A stretch of DNA of 49,455 nucleotides from CAYYYJ01 sp964476045 (GCA_964476045.1 CAYYYJ010000005.1:1-49455); one strand, 5' to 3'. Shown: positions 31,265-40,611, numbered from the stretch's first letter. Made by a program: numbers and translations. Notes: generated from the sequence alone by a model not told the origin.

Positions 31265-32929
31265 TCAAAGCCCCTGTTTTGCGATCTTCCCCAAAATCCC
31301 AATTACTTTTTCCCTTCCAACAGTCAAAATAAACGGCGCGAGCTTAGGGCCTCTTTCCTTCTCCAGGAGGACAAGGTAGACAGCTTTGAAAAATTCCTGC
31401 GGCTTGATCCCGTTTTTTTCTGAAATACTCCAGAATTGGTTGTGCAAATCCTCTTCTTTCATTTCTTTTGATAAGGCGGCTCCCAAATCCTTAAGAGCCT
31501 TTTTCTGGCTCTCAGTAAGCTGGTTTCTAACGTCTTCTGAAACCTCTGTTTTCAAAACAATCTTAGCCTCTGGCGGGGCGTACAAGCTAATCCAGTTTCT
31601 TGCCTTTCCTACTCTTTCCAATATTTCTTTTTCAGAGTCTTTTGAATAATGGCCTGTAGTTTTCAGGGATTCCAAGATTTTTTTGTCTGAATCGAAAAAC
31701 TGGACTAAAAAGGCCAGATGGGAAAAATCAACTGGAATCACTTTTTCTATTGACTTCAGTTGAGAAATCTCGTAAAGCCTTTTCATGTGAGCCTCCTCTT
31801 TTTTGTTTTCAATTTTTTTAAATCCATGGAAAACCTGTGCATGTTTATCGTAGTCATCGTATAAAATCGGCAAGTCTGCCCAGGAGAAATCCCTTGTTTT
31901 CATTAGTTTTTTTCCATAGAAAAACCTAAGAAGTTCTGGTGTCCCAGCTTTCAGCCAATCTGAAGGGTATATCACATTTCCAAGAGACGCTGACATTTTC
32001 ACGCCTGCAATAATTATGTGTTCATAAAAAATAGGGACAGGCATTGGGAACTTCAAAACTTTTTCAACGATCTCAGCGTTTATCCAGAAAGCGCTTCCAG
32101 GGACTTGGTATTCTTTTCCGAACCCCTCAGAAACAACCTGCCAGTGAGCCCATTGGGTTGCGAGTTCGCTTTTGTAGAGAAGTTTCCCGTTGCCTTTTGA
32201 AGGATCGTCTTCACCTTCGTAACCGCAGCCTTTTGCAGTCTGTGTTTTGAACTCGTAATCTTTGCATGTATATTTTACTTTGCCTTTTTCTATAGCTGTT
32301 GCAACTGTTGTTATAATTTTTCCGCAGTTTTTGCAGATAGGCTGCCATGGGTTCCAGTCCTTTTTCAAAGGCCTCCCTTTCGGCCTGTTTTTATCATGCA
32401 ATTCGAAAACAAGCTTGTAATTATCTAAAATTGTTTTGATTTCGTTTTTGAAGGATCCTTTCAGATACTCTTCTCTCATTGAATAGACAGTGACTTTATC
32501 GTGGATGAACTGGTTAACTACGTCCAAATAAAAGGATTTGTGGTGGGCTTCATATGATTTGTGGCAACCATCTGGATCAGGTATATCTGTGACAGGGACT
32601 CCTATATAATCAACATAATTCTTTGGGACTCCTTCAGGTATTTTTCTTAGCGGATCAACATTATCTGCAGTCCAGATAAGCTCTGCAGGATAGCCTAAAT
32701 CTTTTATGGCTTTGTAGACCATGTCACATCTTATAGTGTCTGAAAGCCTTCCTATGTGCAGAACGCCTGAGATGGAAGCTGCAGACTTCACTACAAATTT
32801 CTTAAATTTTGGGATTTCGTCATCTGTGAACCTGAATTTTTTCCTGTTAACGGCTTCTGCTGCCAATTGGTCTGCCCAGAAGAGGGATTGATCCTCAGTT
32901 TTGTTGGATTTTTTTTCACCAGTCGCCAT
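31265..32929 (-). CDS. lysS: lysyl-tRNA synthetase, class I
   Basis: 554 aa. HIGH motif in SGVLHIGRLSD, KMSKS as VKMSASLGNVI, and the class I LysRS signatures WTADNVDPLRKIP and FYEHIIIAGVK. Two Cys pairs (ICKNCGKIITT; CKDYEF with KGCGYEG) probably bind zinc. Class I LysRS is the normal form in many archaea. Divergent from the membrane protein at 32977, with a shared TATA region between them. Confidence 0.95.
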   Translation of the reverse strand: MATGEKKSNKTEDQSLFWADQLAAEAVNRKKFRFTDDEIPKFKKFVVKSAASISGVLHIGRLSDTIRCDMVYKAIKDLGYPAELIWTADNVDPLRKIPEGVPKNYVDYIGVPVTDIPDPDGCHKSYEAHHKSFYLDVVNQFIHDKVTVYSMREEYLKGSFKNEIKTILDNYKLVFELHDKNRPKGRPLKKDWNPWQPICKNCGKIITTVATAIEKGKVKYTCKDYEFKTQTAKGCGYEGEDDPSKGNGKLLYKSELATQWAHWQVVSEGFGKEYQVPGSAFWINAEIVEKVLKFPMPVPIFYEHIIIAGVKMSASLGNVIYPSDWLKAGTPELLRFFYGKKLMKTRDFSWADLPILYDDYDKHAQVFHGFKKIENKKEEAHMKRLYEISQLKSIEKVIPVDFSHLAFLVQFFDSDKKILESLKTTGHYSKDSEKEILERVGKARNWISLYAPPEAKIVLKTEVSEDVRNQLTESQKKALKDLGAALSKEMKEEDLHNQFWSISEKNGIKPQEFFKAVYLVLLEKERGPKLAPFILTVGREKVIGILGKIAKQGL

Positions 32930-32976
32930 AAGTATAAATACCTTAACTTTTTATATATACAACATATAGAATTAAT

Positions 32977-33933
32977 ATGCTTACGTCAAAGATCCCTCTT
33001 TTTATTGTGAGTTTGGTTTTAGTGTCATTAATAGCTCCATCTTATGCTCTGGCTCAAGAGAATTCTGTTGTCTTCTCTGACGCGCCATCGCAGGTTGAGA
33101 TCATCTCAGGTTCATCTTCTATAGTCGATATCAAGGTGACAAACATAGGGGATTCCTCGAAGACTTTTGAACTTGATGTCGAGACAGCTGCCCCTGTATC
33201 TGCGAGTATTTTGCCGGGCACTGTGACACTGGATAAAGGCCAGTCTGCTACATTTAGTTTGAGCTTCTTGTCCTCTTCCACCAACCCTATAAACAGATAC
33301 GCTTCGAAACTGAAATTGAAAGGGGATGGTGTTAATGTCATAAAAGAGTTTTCAATAGTGGTTCTCCCTACACCAGAGAAAAAATTTGGAATAAATAATG
33401 AGTATATTGTCCTTCTTAACAAATACGAGAATTCGAAGAAAAGGTTTGACCAGATTAAAGACATCGGATGCGTGCTTGTTGAAGCTGGGGACATCAATGC
33501 CGTGACACCAAAAGGGATTGTTGACAGCTTGCAGGATTTGAATGACAATCTCGAAAAAACAAGGATTGCGATAAAAGAGAACGATTTTCTAACAGCTAGC
33601 ATAGAGCAGGAGAAAGGCGCACAGCTAACTGATAAAGTTGAGGCAGACATAAACTCGTTGAAATCTTCACAAGAGGCATGTGAGGAAGATAAGCTTAGAG
33701 TAAGCGGCTACTTGACAGGAGGATTCATAGGGACATCAATAGGTGTGATAATCATAGTTGTGATAGTGGGGCTAGTTGTCTACAGCCATTACACAAGATT
33801 GCCGAGAGTGAGGAAACTGATAAGGTCAGAAAACCACTACATGAAACCGAAAACAGAATCAAATCTAGGCGGCAGGCCTGGTGTGACTAGAGTTGGAAGG
33901 GACTTCAAATACGAGTTTAAGAAGAAGAAATAG
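32977..33933 (+). CDS. secreted, membrane-anchored protein with Ig-like (NPCBM/NEW3-type) domain
   Basis: 318 aa. Signal peptide (IPLFIVSLVLVSLIAPSYALA, cut about residue 26), then a beta-sandwich (VDIKVTNIGDSSKTFELDVE ... LDKGQSATFSLSF) like NEW3 domains of archaeal surface proteins. A helical part with two Cys follows, then a membrane segment (GTSIGVIIIVVIVGLVVYSH, about 255-274) and a basic cytoplasmic tail ending in Lys. Two residues of Cys (near 165 and 233) may form a disulfide. Role unknown. Confidence 0.78.
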   Translation: MLTSKIPLFIVSLVLVSLIAPSYALAQENSVVFSDAPSQVEIISGSSSIVDIKVTNIGDSSKTFELDVETAAPVSASILPGTVTLDKGQSATFSLSFLSSSTNPINRYASKLKLKGDGVNVIKEFSIVVLPTPEKKFGINNEYIVLLNKYENSKKRFDQIKDIGCVLVEAGDINAVTPKGIVDSLQDLNDNLEKTRIAIKENDFLTASIEQEKGAQLTDKVEADINSLKSSQEACEEDKLRVSGYLTGGFIGTSIGVIIIVVIVGLVVYSHYTRLPRVRKLIRSENHYMKPKTESNLGGRPGVTRVGRDFKYEFKKKK

Positions 33934-34043
33934 TACTTTTTCTTTCTGGTATATTTGTGGGTCAAAGAAAACCTACACTAAAAGAAAGCATGCAATTGTG
34001 GCTTCAGAGTACTTTTTCTTTCTGGTATATTTGTGGGTCAAAG
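33932..34043. repeat. 36-bp direct repeat, period 76 bp
   Basis: The 36 bases at 33932-33967, starting with the last bases of the stop codon of the upstream gene, recur at 34008-34043. The 40 bases between are unique. It is a tandem duplication (or two small insertions) right at a gene's 3' end, in line with other gene-end repeats in the window. Confidence 0.85.
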
Positions 34044-34070
34044 GGATCCGCATCTCTTATCTGTGCTTTC

Positions 34071-34481
34071 CTAATCAAAAGCTGGTGTTATAGTGTAAAT
34101 AGAATCCATGAATTCTGTATAAGCGACATATACTCCGGAGGTTCCAAAGATTTGTGCTGCTCTTTTCCTGAAATAGGCACCTTTAATAGAATGATCGTCT
34201 CCTACAAGTTCTATCACAGGGACACTTTGCTCTGTTCTGTTTCTAAAGATTTGCATAGCCAATTTAACACTTTTTGGGTCCATTGGATTATCTGTGATGG
34301 GTAGAAGTAAATATGGCACATCGAGAACTATTCTAGAGGTTGGCCCCTGTCGTATAGTTTCATTGTATCTTGCAGTTTCGTCGCGTTTATCTTCATCGAC
34401 TGGATAGAGCCGCCATCCTTTCTCGCGAAAGCTCTTCAATATAGTTTGTCCAAAATTCACACGGTAGTCGTCTAACAGCAT
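34071..34481 (-). CDS. hypothetical protein
   Basis: 136 aa, no family recognised. Contains RIVLDVPYLLLPITDNPMD, KSVKLAMQIFRNRTEQSVPV and RKRAAQIFGTSGVYVAYTEF. No signal peptide or membrane helix. It lies downstream of the XRE regulator by 33 bases on the same strand and may be in its operon. Confidence 0.6.
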   Translation of the reverse strand: MLLDDYRVNFGQTILKSFREKGWRLYPVDEDKRDETARYNETIRQGPTSRIVLDVPYLLLPITDNPMDPKSVKLAMQIFRNRTEQSVPVIELVGDDHSIKGAYFRKRAAQIFGTSGVYVAYTEFMDSIYTITPAFD

Positions 34482-34513
34482 ACAAATAGAGATGTTTTAA
34501 ACTAAAATACTCG

Positions 34514-34837
34514 TCAACTCGAAATGCTTCCTAAAAGTGGCTCGCATGCCTTGACTAGTTCTAAAGTAATGTGGTAATCAGAGACTTCAGTTGTTGCGAT
34601 TGTTTTTGCTAGGTTGTTTAAATTATCTACAACCTGCTGGTTTTGGAGGAAGACAGAGGACGCTTTGAAACCCCTGAGGCCACGCTTATACTGGGATATT
34701 GCTGGTTGAGTGGTACCCAATTTCTGGGCTGCTTGCTTCTGGGACAGGCCATATGCCTCCACCAGCTTTTTTGCTATGTATGCTCGCATGGCTGGGACTA
34801 ATTCTTTGATTATAATATCGGAGACTGGCCTTGGCAT
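34514..34837 (-). CDS. XRE-family transcription regulator
   Basis: 107 aa. LVEAYGLSQKQAAQKLGTTQ and PAISQYKRGLRGFKASSVFL form the helix-turn-helix with recognition helix QPAISQYKRG. The C-terminal helical part probably dimerises. The promoter region contains a perfect palindrome (34870-34890), expected to be its operator, and a second half-matching copy lies before the TA operon at 36061. Confidence 0.85.
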   Translation of the reverse strand: MPRPVSDIIIKELVPAMRAYIAKKLVEAYGLSQKQAAQKLGTTQPAISQYKRGLRGFKASSVFLQNQQVVDNLNNLAKTIATTEVSDYHITLELVKACEPLLGSISS

Positions 34838-34869
34838 AGATTGATTATATTTGGGGTGAGGTTGTTTAT

Positions 34870-34890
34870 ATTCATAACAATGTTATGAAT
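34870..34890. promoter_or_regulatory. palindromic operator
   Basis: ATTCATAAC, three bases, then GTTATGAAT: a perfect 9-bp inverted repeat, 33 bases upstream of the XRE gene and about 75 bases before the divergent gene at 34962. A 26-base stretch from 34861 covering most of it recurs at 35973-35998. The likely ligand is the XRE regulator. Confidence 0.7.
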
Positions 34891-34961
34891 AGGTTTATTA
34901 GCGTAAGTACTCACAGGTAGGAAAAAGAAAGCTTTATAAAATCTGAGTTCCATGATAAACT

Positions 34962-35843
34962 ATGTCTAAAATCATTCAAACTATCACCGAGCCTCCATTG
35001 AGAGAAGTTTTAAGGGTTGGCCAAAGGGCTTTTGGCTATCTGAATCCAGATGTTGATAAAAATTATCTGGAAACCATTGGAATAGGCTTTTGTATAGGCG
35101 TTTATGTAAAGAACTCTTCCAGAGGTTTGCAGGGTCTGGCTCATCTTGATGGGCCCGACTACCGTGGACAAGTTGGCCAATTTTTAAGATATCTTAGAGC
35201 TAGAAACCTGACAGATGACAATTATAGCCAAGTTCAGGTTTTGAGAAGCCAGCAATCTGTCAGAGAAGGCGTTGAGGATATATGCTCAGCGCTTAAACTA
35301 TGGGGATTAAGAAATATTGAAGTTGTTGATGGCGGCTGGCCAGTTGATGCGATTTTCAATAGAAATGGGGAAATGTATTGGGTTGATCCAGAAACGATTA
35401 AAAACGAAATGACAGAAGACGAATTAAGGCTATGGGTCTTATCAACATTAGTTAGAGGCGGGCTGAAATGCGAGAATACAGGAATTGTAGTGGAGCCTCG
35501 TACTATTCCACCTCATGGATCGAGCTCTTCAGAGGGTGAGATCGACAGAAAGGTATATGGACGAGTTTCTTTGTGTAGAAAAGGTAAGAACACCGCAATA
35601 CTGGGTGTATGGGATCCTGAAGGCAGAAAATTGGAGGCGAGGATTGTGTTTAGTTTTATACCAGAACTAGAAGAATCTGTTCCTTCAGGTTTCGTGGATC
35701 TTTATACTGGAAGGCAATTAAATGATATTGTAGATGAAGTTAGTGGAGACCTTACTGCTCTAGTGGGGGAAAACCCCGAAGTGGAAGAATGGCTGAAGGG
35801 AGCTGGTATAAGGAAAAGTATCTACCCACCCACAGAATGTTGA
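34962..35843 (+). CDS. CheD-like protein with C-terminal extension
   Basis: 293 aa. Near the N-terminus, ETIGIGFCIGVYV and GLQGLAHLDGP match the CheD pattern TLGLGSCV...GMxH: Thr38, Cys44 and His61 have the same spacing as the catalytic Thr/Cys/His of CheD (6 and 17 residues). CheD deamidates chemoreceptor Gln residues; no chemotaxis gene is present, so another target is likely. The remaining 200 residues (for example WGLRNIEVVDGGWPVDAIF; GSSSSEGEIDRKVYGRV) are not recognised. Own TATA (GCTTTATAAAATC). Confidence 0.5.
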   Translation: MSKIIQTITEPPLREVLRVGQRAFGYLNPDVDKNYLETIGIGFCIGVYVKNSSRGLQGLAHLDGPDYRGQVGQFLRYLRARNLTDDNYSQVQVLRSQQSVREGVEDICSALKLWGLRNIEVVDGGWPVDAIFNRNGEMYWVDPETIKNEMTEDELRLWVLSTLVRGGLKCENTGIVVEPRTIPPHGSSSSEGEIDRKVYGRVSLCRKGKNTAILGVWDPEGRKLEARIVFSFIPELEESVPSGFVDLYTGRQLNDIVDEVSGDLTALVGENPEVEEWLKGAGIRKSIYPPTEC

Positions 35844-36060
35844 TTTTTAACTTTAGAGTCTATGCCTATCGCTTTTAATCCAGAGCGGTTTCACCTGATT
35901 TTTCAAAACCTGATTTCGTGGCTTCTGTCTACTGATTTCTGAAAATTTAACTTGCATCCGGTGAGCAGATACGTTGTTTATATTCATAACAATGTTATCC
36001 AGAAAAAGCCTAGACGATTACACTTATATACTTCTGTAACCAAGAATAATCAGGTGAGTT
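35844..36060 (+). promoter_or_regulatory. intergenic region with second XRE operator copy
   Basis: No gene. Bases 35973-35998 are identical to 34861-34886; here the right arm of the palindrome is cut short (GTTATCC). A TATA-like CACTTATATACTTC lies at about 36020-36033, ahead of the TA operon, so the XRE protein may also control that operon. Confidence 0.55.
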
Positions 36061-36351
36061 ATGCCTGTTATAACAGCCAGAGTTTCTGAAGATCTGCTTG
36101 GAGATGTACAGATGGTTGAGAAAGACGAACACACAGATAGGGCTGAGACTGTGAGGAAATTGCTTTCAGAAGCAATCAGGGAATGGAAAACAAAGAAAGC
36201 TCTCGAGCTCTTGAAAGACCATAAAATAACCTACAGAAAGGCATCTAAGATAGCTGGAATTACATACCCTGAGATTTTAAGGTTGGCATATTCTTCTGGA
36301 ATAGATATTGGGTACACGCTCGAAGACCTCAAAAAAGATTCACAAGGATAA
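36061..36351 (+). CDS. UPF0175/RHH-type antitoxin
   Basis: 96 aa. N-terminal strand-helix-helix (MPVITARVSEDLLGDVQMVE; DRAETVRKLLSEAIREWKTK) and a C-terminal part typical of UPF0175 antitoxins (ALELLKDHKITYRKASKIAG, ITYPEILRLAYSSGIDIGY). It is followed after three bases by a DUF3368 PIN toxin, its usual partner. Confidence 0.85.
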   Translation: MPVITARVSEDLLGDVQMVEKDEHTDRAETVRKLLSEAIREWKTKKALELLKDHKITYRKASKIAGITYPEILRLAYSSGIDIGYTLEDLKKDSQG

Positions 36352-36354
36352 AAT

Positions 36355-36834
36355 ATGGTCATTGTTGATTCTGCGCCATTGATACATCTTGTAAGGATAG
36401 GGAAACTGGATTTGCTGAAAAAGTTTTTTGGGAAAGTGAAAACACCTAAAGAAGTGATAAGGGAGGTCACAGAAGAAAACAGGATAGGATCCCCTGAGAT
36501 ACTAAAGGCTGTAGGCGATTGGATAGTTGTTAAAGAAGTTGAGGTCAGAAGGGATGACGAGCTGGAAAAAGGGGACCTGGAAGTTATTGCCCTCGCAGAA
36601 AAAGAGAATGATATAATACTAACAAATGACCTTGCGCTGATTTTGATTGCAAAGACTAAGGGGCTGGACTGCTGGTGGCTGACCACCTTTTTGTTAAAGT
36701 GTTTGTACAAAGGGTTTATAGAAAAACAGGAAGCGAAGGGCATATTGCTGGAGCTAGTGAAGACAGGACTTTACATAAAGACAGAGGTGTATGCAGCAAT
36801 CGCGAGCGAGATTGAGACGTACACCAAGAGGTGA
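36355..36834 (+). CDS. DUF3368 PIN-domain toxin
   Basis: 159 aa. MVIVDSAPLIHLVRIGKLDL carries the first acidic residue; the GDLEVIALAEKENDIILTND segment holds the central Glu and the ND motif. DUF3368 proteins pair with UPF0175 antitoxins. All metal-binding positions seem present. The C-terminal helical part is as long as usual. Same family as the toxin at 1445. Confidence 0.86.
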   Translation: MVIVDSAPLIHLVRIGKLDLLKKFFGKVKTPKEVIREVTEENRIGSPEILKAVGDWIVVKEVEVRRDDELEKGDLEVIALAEKENDIILTNDLALILIAKTKGLDCWWLTTFLLKCLYKGFIEKQEAKGILLELVKTGLYIKTEVYAAIASEIETYTKR

Positions 36835-36938
36835 GATTTTTCCATAAGAAATACTAGAACAGCTGCAGCATCTTGGGTCCAAGACTAACTTCTTTTAATA
36901 ATATTGTGAAACTATATACTCTAAAGAGGATTTTTACT

Positions 36939-36977
36939 ATGCTCACCAAAGGCGGCCTTAAATATCCAGGACAATAA
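36939..36977 (+). repeat. displaced alaS head, copy 1
   Basis: Thirteen codons, MLTKGGLKYPGQ-stop. The first eight parallel the start of alaS (MLTKQGLK, 37265) with synonymous changes (ACC/ACT) and one substitution. The upstream bases differ. It marks the old start region of alaS, separated from it by a small RHH gene. Confidence 0.6.
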
Positions 36978-36985
36978 CTAATATT

Positions 36986-37210
36986 ATGGAACTGACACTA
37001 TCTCCGGAAATAAAACATAGGGTAGCTGAAGCTTCCGAGAAGTCTGGGTTAAATGAAAGTGAATTGATAAAAAAAGCTATTTTGCTTTATCTGGACACCA
37101 TAAAGAAACAGGTCGATCTTAAAAAGGAATTTGATGCGTGGGAAAAGGTTAGTGATGAGGCTTTGGAGAACTTTGAAAAGAGCTCGGGACTCTTCACCTT
37201 AAGACAATAA
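36986..37210 (+). CDS. orphan RHH antitoxin-like protein
   Basis: 74 aa. MELTLSPEIKHRVAEASEKS and GLNESELIKKAILLYLDTIK are the strand and two helices of a ribbon-helix-helix; the tail DLKKEFDAWEKVSDEALENF looks like an antitoxin's toxin-binding helix. No toxin gene follows; alaS begins 55 bases later. It could act as a stand-alone regulator or neutralise a distant toxin. Confidence 0.72.
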   Translation: MELTLSPEIKHRVAEASEKSGLNESELIKKAILLYLDTIKKQVDLKKEFDAWEKVSDEALENFEKSSGLFTLRQ

Positions 37211-37264
37211 ACAGGATAGATGATATTCTCAGGAGGCTTTTAAAATTGTAAACCATTTAATTCT

Positions 37265-40200
37265 ATGCTCACTAAACAAGGCCTTAAAAAAGAATTCGGG
37301 AAAGAGTGGCAGAAATACTATCAAGTTGAGATATTCAAAAAAGAAGGGTTTACCAGGAAGCTCTGTTCAAAATGCAGAAGGGCCTTCTGGACTTTGGACC
37401 AAAACAGGGGTTTCTGCGGGGACTCGCCTTGCCAGAACTACGAGTTTATTGGGAAGCAGGTGACAGCCAAGAAATACGATTACATAGAGATGTGGAAAGA
37501 GTTTGAGAAGTTTTTTGTTAAAAATGGCCACACGTCAATACCTAGATATCCTGTGATAGACAGGTGGAGGCAGGACCTCTATTTTACAATTGCGTCAATC
37601 CAGGATTTCCAGAGGCTGGATAATGGGAACATGACTTTTGCTTATCCGGCGAACCCTTTAGTCGTGCCGCAGGTCTCGCTCAGGTTTGTTGATGTCCAGA
37701 ACGTTGGTGTGACTGGAAGGCATCTGACAAGCTTTGTGATGTCAGGCCAGCATGCGTTCAACTATCCGAAAGAGAGAGGCTCCTACTTCAAAGACAGGTG
37801 CATAGAGCTGAACTTTAATTTTGTGAACAAGGTTTTGGGAGTTAAGAAAGAGGATATAGTTTACCACGAGGATTTTTGGACAATGCCTGATTTTTCTGAG
37901 TTTGGTCCATCTCTCGAAACTTTTGCATATGGATTGGAATTTGTAAATTCTGTTTTTACAGAGTTCCAGTCGCACGACATGAAAACTTTTAAACCACTTG
38001 ACATGAAGGTAATCGATGTCGGCTGGGGACATGAAAGGCTTGTGTGGCTATCAAACGGGACAGAGACCCAATACGACTGTGTGTTCGGGCCTGTTGCAGA
38101 TCAGTTGAAAAAGATGACAGGGGTGAGGGTTGATCCTACTTTATTTTCAAAATACTCAAAACTTGCAGGAAACCTGAACATAGATGAAAATACAAACATA
38201 GATGCGACTAGGAAAAAGGTTGCAGCCTCTATCGGGATTTCTGTGAGAGACCTGGTTGAACAGCTTGAACCGCTAACAGCGCTCTATGCTATTGCAGACC
38301 ACACAAGGACGCTGCTTTTTGCGATCGCGGACGGCGGGATCCCATCTAACATCGGCGGCGGCTACAACCTACGCGCAATACTGAGGAGAAGCCTTTCTTT
38401 CATAAAACAGCATAATTTTGATTTGCATCTTATAGATATTGCGCAGAAGCACGCGAAGTTTTTGAAGCCGATTTTCCCGGAGCTGGAAGAAGGGCTGGAA
38501 AACATGGGGAAGATTTTGGACGCCGAAGAGGAGAAATACAGGAAGACTTTGTCTGAGGGCAGGAAAATTGTTGTGAACATGATAAACTCGAAGCAGGGAT
38601 TTGACACAGGGTCGCTCAAAAAACTTTACGAGTCGAATGGAATAACTCCGGAGACTGTCAAGCAAATTGCAAAAGAGAATAGTGTGGAGGTAAAAATACC
38701 CCAGACTTTCTATGAATCTCTTTCGAAAGAACATTCAACAGAGGAGAAAAAAGAGAAGAAAATAAAACTAGAGTTGGGAGGAATTTCAGATACAAGAGTT
38801 TTGTTTTATGGGAGCCCAGACAAAAAAGAGTTTGAAGGGAAGGTTTTGAGGATTTTGGATTCAGATCAGAAAAATCATAAATGGGTTGTACTGGACAAGA
38901 CACTATTCTATCCAGAAAGCGGCGGGCAAGAATTTGATACTGGAATTTTGGGCGGAAGCAAAGTTTTCGATGTACAGAAATTTGGCCACATTGTTGCGCA
39001 CAAGGTTGAGAACTGTAAATTCAAAGAAGGAGAAAAGGTGGAAGGGGAAATAGATTGGGACAGAAGAACACAACTGATGAGCCACCACTCTGCAATACAT
39101 ATAATCAATGGGGCAACAAAACAGATTTTGGGAAAGCATGCATGGCAGGCTGGGACACACAAATCGGTTGACAAGGCGCACATAGATATTTCACATTACA
39201 AAGGCCTTACAGAAGAAGAAATTAAGAGAATTGAGGATCTGGCAAACCAAGTTGTCAAGAAAAATATAAAAACAAAAAGCAATTTTGTCCCTAGGCTTGA
39301 AGCTGAGAAAAAGTTTGGTCTGGGGATCTACCAAGGCGGCCATATACCAGAACAAAAACTCAGGATAATGGAGATTCCAGGTCACGATACAGAGGCTTGC
39401 TCTGGGACACATGTGCATGAGACCGGCCAAATCGGAAAAATCATAATTGTTGGGACAGAGAAAANNNNNNNNNNNNNNNNNNNNNNNNNNNNNNNNNNNN
39501 NNNNNNNNNNNNNNNNNNNNNNNNNNNNNNNNNNNNNNNNNNNNNNNNNNNNNNNNNNNNNNNNCATGTGCATGAGACCGGCCAAATCGGAAAAATCATA
39601 ATTGTTGGGACAGAGAAAATACAGGATGGTGTTGTCAGGATTACAATAAAGTCTGGGAAGGCAGCTGAAGACTATTTGGACGGGAATTTAGAATATTCAA
39701 AATCTGTGATAAAACTAGTAAATGATTCTGGGTTAATGAAAATTTCCAGTAAATACAAATTATCTAGAGAAGAAATAACAAAAGATCTTCTGGAAGCTGG
39801 AAAAATATTTTCTGTCCCTTTGGACCAGATTAAAAGCAACTTTGAGAAGTTTGTTTCAGATATTAAAAAATCTGAGGATGGAAAAATAAAAACAAAGGAG
39901 GTTAAAGGTCTCAAGGAAGCTGCCCAAACAATTTTTGATTCATGGAAGGCCAGGAGAAAGGAGATGGAGAAATCACAGGAAGAGACTTCCAAACAGATGG
40001 TTGATAGCCTTCTGAAGAAAGAGAAATCAGCTAAAATATTCGAAATAATAAATCTCGGCAGGAAAGAGCTCATATTAACATCCTCAGAGATTTTGAAGCA
40101 ACGACCAAATATAACAGTTATTCTTGCAAATAATCAGGGCGACATAGTTTTGATGAGCAAAAAAGAGGATTGTGTAAAACTGATAAATGAAATTGCAAAG

Positions 40201-40281
40201 AAAGCTGGCGGATCTGGTGGCGGGAGGCCTGATTTTGCCCAGGGTAAAGTTGACCCGAAAAAATTGAAGAGTGTTTTATGA
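37265..40281 (+). CDS. alaS: alanyl-tRNA synthetase, archaeal type (broken only by an assembly gap)
   Basis: Archaeal AlaRS with N-terminal Cys motif (LCSKCRRAF...FCGDSPC), class II catalytic core (TSIPRYPVIDRWRQDLYFT; DVQNVGVTGRHLTSFVMSGQ), editing domain (HSAIHIINGATKQ; CSGTHVHETGQIG) and C-terminal oligomerisation region ending GGSGGGRPDFAQG. The 100 Ns (39465-39564) are flanked by an identical 55-bp sequence, and removing the Ns and one copy restores a single frame of about 953 aa. So the gene is intact. Confidence 0.95.
39465..39564. other. assembly gap (100 N) with unmerged 55-bp overlap
   Basis: Bases 39410-39464 and 39565-39619 are identical. A 55-bp identity at both contig ends is what a k-mer-55 assembly leaves when two contigs are scaffolded instead of joined. 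The gap length is a placeholder, and no sequence is missing if this is right. Confidence 0.85.
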
Positions 40282-40611
40282 GACTGTGGCTGGCTCTGGT
40301 TTTTTATTTCTTCTTTCTGCCACTAACGCATCTATAGCTTTCCTCACTACATAAAATTCTCCCTCGCTATTTATAGATTCATAGCGTGCTCTTAGATCAT
40401 CTTCAGAAGTATACCAGCGTGCTGCGAAATTTGTAGTGAGAGTGCAGTCAGGACCTACTAAATCTATAGTAACTTCTTGTGGACTTTGTCCAGTGCTCAA
40501 ATCTATGCTCAATTTTCCTGCTGTGTCATTTGCTAGATCAGGGCTTAGAATATATCTAGTGAGCCTCAGCGTATAGCCGCCAGGAAGACTTTTTTTATCA
40601 ACTTCTATCAT
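40276..40611 (-). CDS. hypothetical protein
   Basis: 111 aa from the second ATG (40611). Beta-rich: GGYTLRLTRYILSPDLANDT, KLSIDLSTGQSPQEVTIDLV, CTLTTNFAARWYTSEDDLRA. Unknown family. It is convergent with alaS and overlaps its stop by six bases. Confidence 0.55.
   Translation of the reverse strand: MIEVDKKSLPGGYTLRLTRYILSPDLANDTAGKLSIDLSTGQSPQEVTIDLVGPDCTLTTNFAARWYTSEDDLRARYESINSEGEFYVVRKAIDALVAERRNKKPEPATVS

Noticed and set aside
39382..39585. Genes spanning the N run
   Set aside because: Artefact of reading through Ns; alaS explains the region.
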